From NCBI GenBank assembly GCA_027047735.1, contig JALTUD010000555.1, positions 1 to 13,747 of the forward strand: a DNA stretch of 13,747 nt. Direction: 5' to 3'. Below, piece by piece: positions 12,772 to 13,747 of the stretch. The position numbers were made by a program, and so were the translations under genes. Position 1 is the stretch's first letter, and each line of letters opens with the position of its first letter. The DNA is from Flavobacteriales bacterium (lineage in GTDB: Bacteria; Bacteroidota; Bacteroidia; Flavobacteriales_D; Parvicellaceae). The notes beneath the pieces are model-generated. The model had not been told where the DNA came from. It searched no databases and saw only the letters and a list, made by a program, of their open reading frames with translations.

Positions 12772-13747
12772 ATGAGGAGTGTTTTAATTACCGTATGTGT
12801 TTTATTGACTTTGTTTGCAGTAGGGCAAAATGACACGTTGCGTGAGGTGGTTATAGAAGCTGATAGAATAAATCAACCTTCGGTTACATATAAGGTTATT
12901 GAGTTAAAAATAGATGATAATAAGAATTTAGCCACGGTTTTACAAAATAGTTCGGGAGTTTATTTGAAATCTTATGGAATAGGAAGTTTAACTTCTTTAT
13001 CCATAAGAGGAAGTAATGCTTCCCAAACACAATTGTTGTGGAATGGCTTTACTATTAATTCACCAACTTTAGGACAAACAGATTTATCTATTGTTTCAAC
13101 TGCCTTAGTTGACAAAGCTTCGGTTTTTTTGGGGGTAAGCAGTCTTTCCAATACGAGTGGAGGGTTGGGAGGAGCTATTCAGTTAGAGAATGTCCCTGCT
13201 TTTGGTAGCGGTACAAATGTTTCTTTTGTTCAAGAAGTTGGAAGTTTTGGAATTGACAATAAGTTAGTTAAACTCAAAGGAGGAACTCAAAAATATAGTT
13301 TTTCGGGTGGACTTGTACAACGTAAAGCGACCAATAATTTCACTTACCACGACATTTCCAAACAAGACAAACCTTTGGTGATACAAAAAAATGCAGGTTT
13401 TCTTCAACAGGAGGCGTCGTGGAACTTTTTCTATCAACCTAATCATCGTCATCAGTTTGCTTTAAAAAGCAACTTTAGGCAAAGTTTTAGGCAAATACCA
13501 TCGGTTATTGGTTCTCAAAGTAACGGACAGCATCAGCAAGATAAAACCGGAAAGATGATGATGGAATGGAACTACAATAAAAATAATTATTTTCAGAAAG
13601 TAGCAGTAGGCTACTTTTATGATTACCTTAATTATGTAGATACAATTGCCGATATTAACTCTAAGGTGGTTACCAATTCGTTGAAAAGTTATTATAAGGG
13701 GAAGTATTATTTAAGTGATTCTATTCAATTTCGTTTTTCCGTTCAAG
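12772..13747 (+). CDS. TonB-dependent outer-membrane receptor, N-terminal part (cut by window end)
   Basis: An open frame runs from the ATG at 12772 to the window edge (325 codons seen, no stop). Residues 1-19 form a signal peptide (cut near AVGQ). DTLREVVIEA follows and may include the TonB box. The plug domain spans about 45-145: LATVLQNSSGVYLKSYG (53-69), LSIRG (76-80), WNGFTINSPTLGQ (90-102) and TSGGLGGAIQLEN (128-140), all standard plug motifs. Barrel strands follow. The absence of an N-terminal carboxypeptidase-like domain and the compact plug suggest a BtuB-like cobalamin or siderophore receptor rather than a SusC-type glycan receptor. The ligand cannot be told from this part, and the downstream genes that would help are outside the window. 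Confidence 0.88.
   Translation, partial: MRSVLITVCVLLTLFAVGQNDTLREVVIEADRINQPSVTYKVIELKIDDNKNLATVLQNSSGVYLKSYGIGSLTSLSIRGSNASQTQLLWNGFTINSPTLGQTDLSIVSTALVDKASVFLGVSSLSNTSGGLGGAIQLENVPAFGSGTNVSFVQEVGSFGIDNKLVKLKGGTQKYSFSGGLVQRKATNNFTYHDISKQDKPLVIQKNAGFLQQEASWNFFYQPNHRHQFALKSNFRQSFRQIPSVIGSQSNGQHQQDKTGKMMMEWNYNKNNYFQKVAVGYFYDYLNYVDTIADINSKVVTNSLKSYYKGKYYLSDSIQFRFSVQ

Overview
The window looks like a chromosomal piece of a low-GC Bacteroidota genome, most likely order Flavobacteriales. The grounds are the AT-rich composition, near absence of Shine-Dalgarno sequences, TAnnTTTG-type -7 promoter elements, Bacteroidota-style lipoproteins beginning CKKD/CRKE after the signal peptide, an ileS-dksA-lspA gene order, and a TonB-dependent receptor. 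The exact genus cannot be fixed from the sequence alone.

Layout. (1) 1-450: no gene; a structured intergenic repeat (copy 1) with several hairpins, then a candidate promoter. (2) 451-7172, plus strand: a compact, probably co-transcribed housekeeping block. It holds an enoyl-CoA hydratase, type-2 isoleucyl-tRNA synthetase (ileS), a DksA/TraR-like regulator, an SdpI-family membrane protein, lipoprotein signal peptidase (lspA) and type I asparaginase (ansA). Several of these genes abut or overlap. (3) 7173-7515: no gene; a strong 20-bp stem-loop followed by a second copy of the structured repeat, lying between convergent transcription units. (4) 10616-7516, minus strand: four tandem paralogous lipoprotein genes followed by a Prx6-type peroxiredoxin, with gaps of 15 bases or less and one 1-base start/stop overlap, so almost certainly one operon. 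(5) 11299-10694, minus strand: a small outer-membrane beta-barrel-like protein. (6) 11529-12672, plus strand: an alpha/beta hydrolase and a 61-residue hypothetical protein, ending in a clear intrinsic terminator. (7) 12772 to the window edge: the 5' part of a BtuB-like TonB-dependent receptor.

How the parts fit. The first block is basic metabolism, translation and envelope maintenance. LspA is the enzyme that matures lipoproteins such as the four in the paralog cluster, though nothing links the two transcriptionally. The most unusual parts are two. One is the lipoprotein/peroxiredoxin operon: each lipoprotein carries one copy of a two-cysteine GC(T/N/M)D...(G/Q)xC motif and a conserved domain that reads like a C2-type fold. 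The other is the pair of hairpin-rich repeats in direct orientation flanking the housekeeping block. The ileS product also has a swapped class I signature (GIHH instead of HxGH), which in type-2 enzymes is associated with very high mupirocin resistance.
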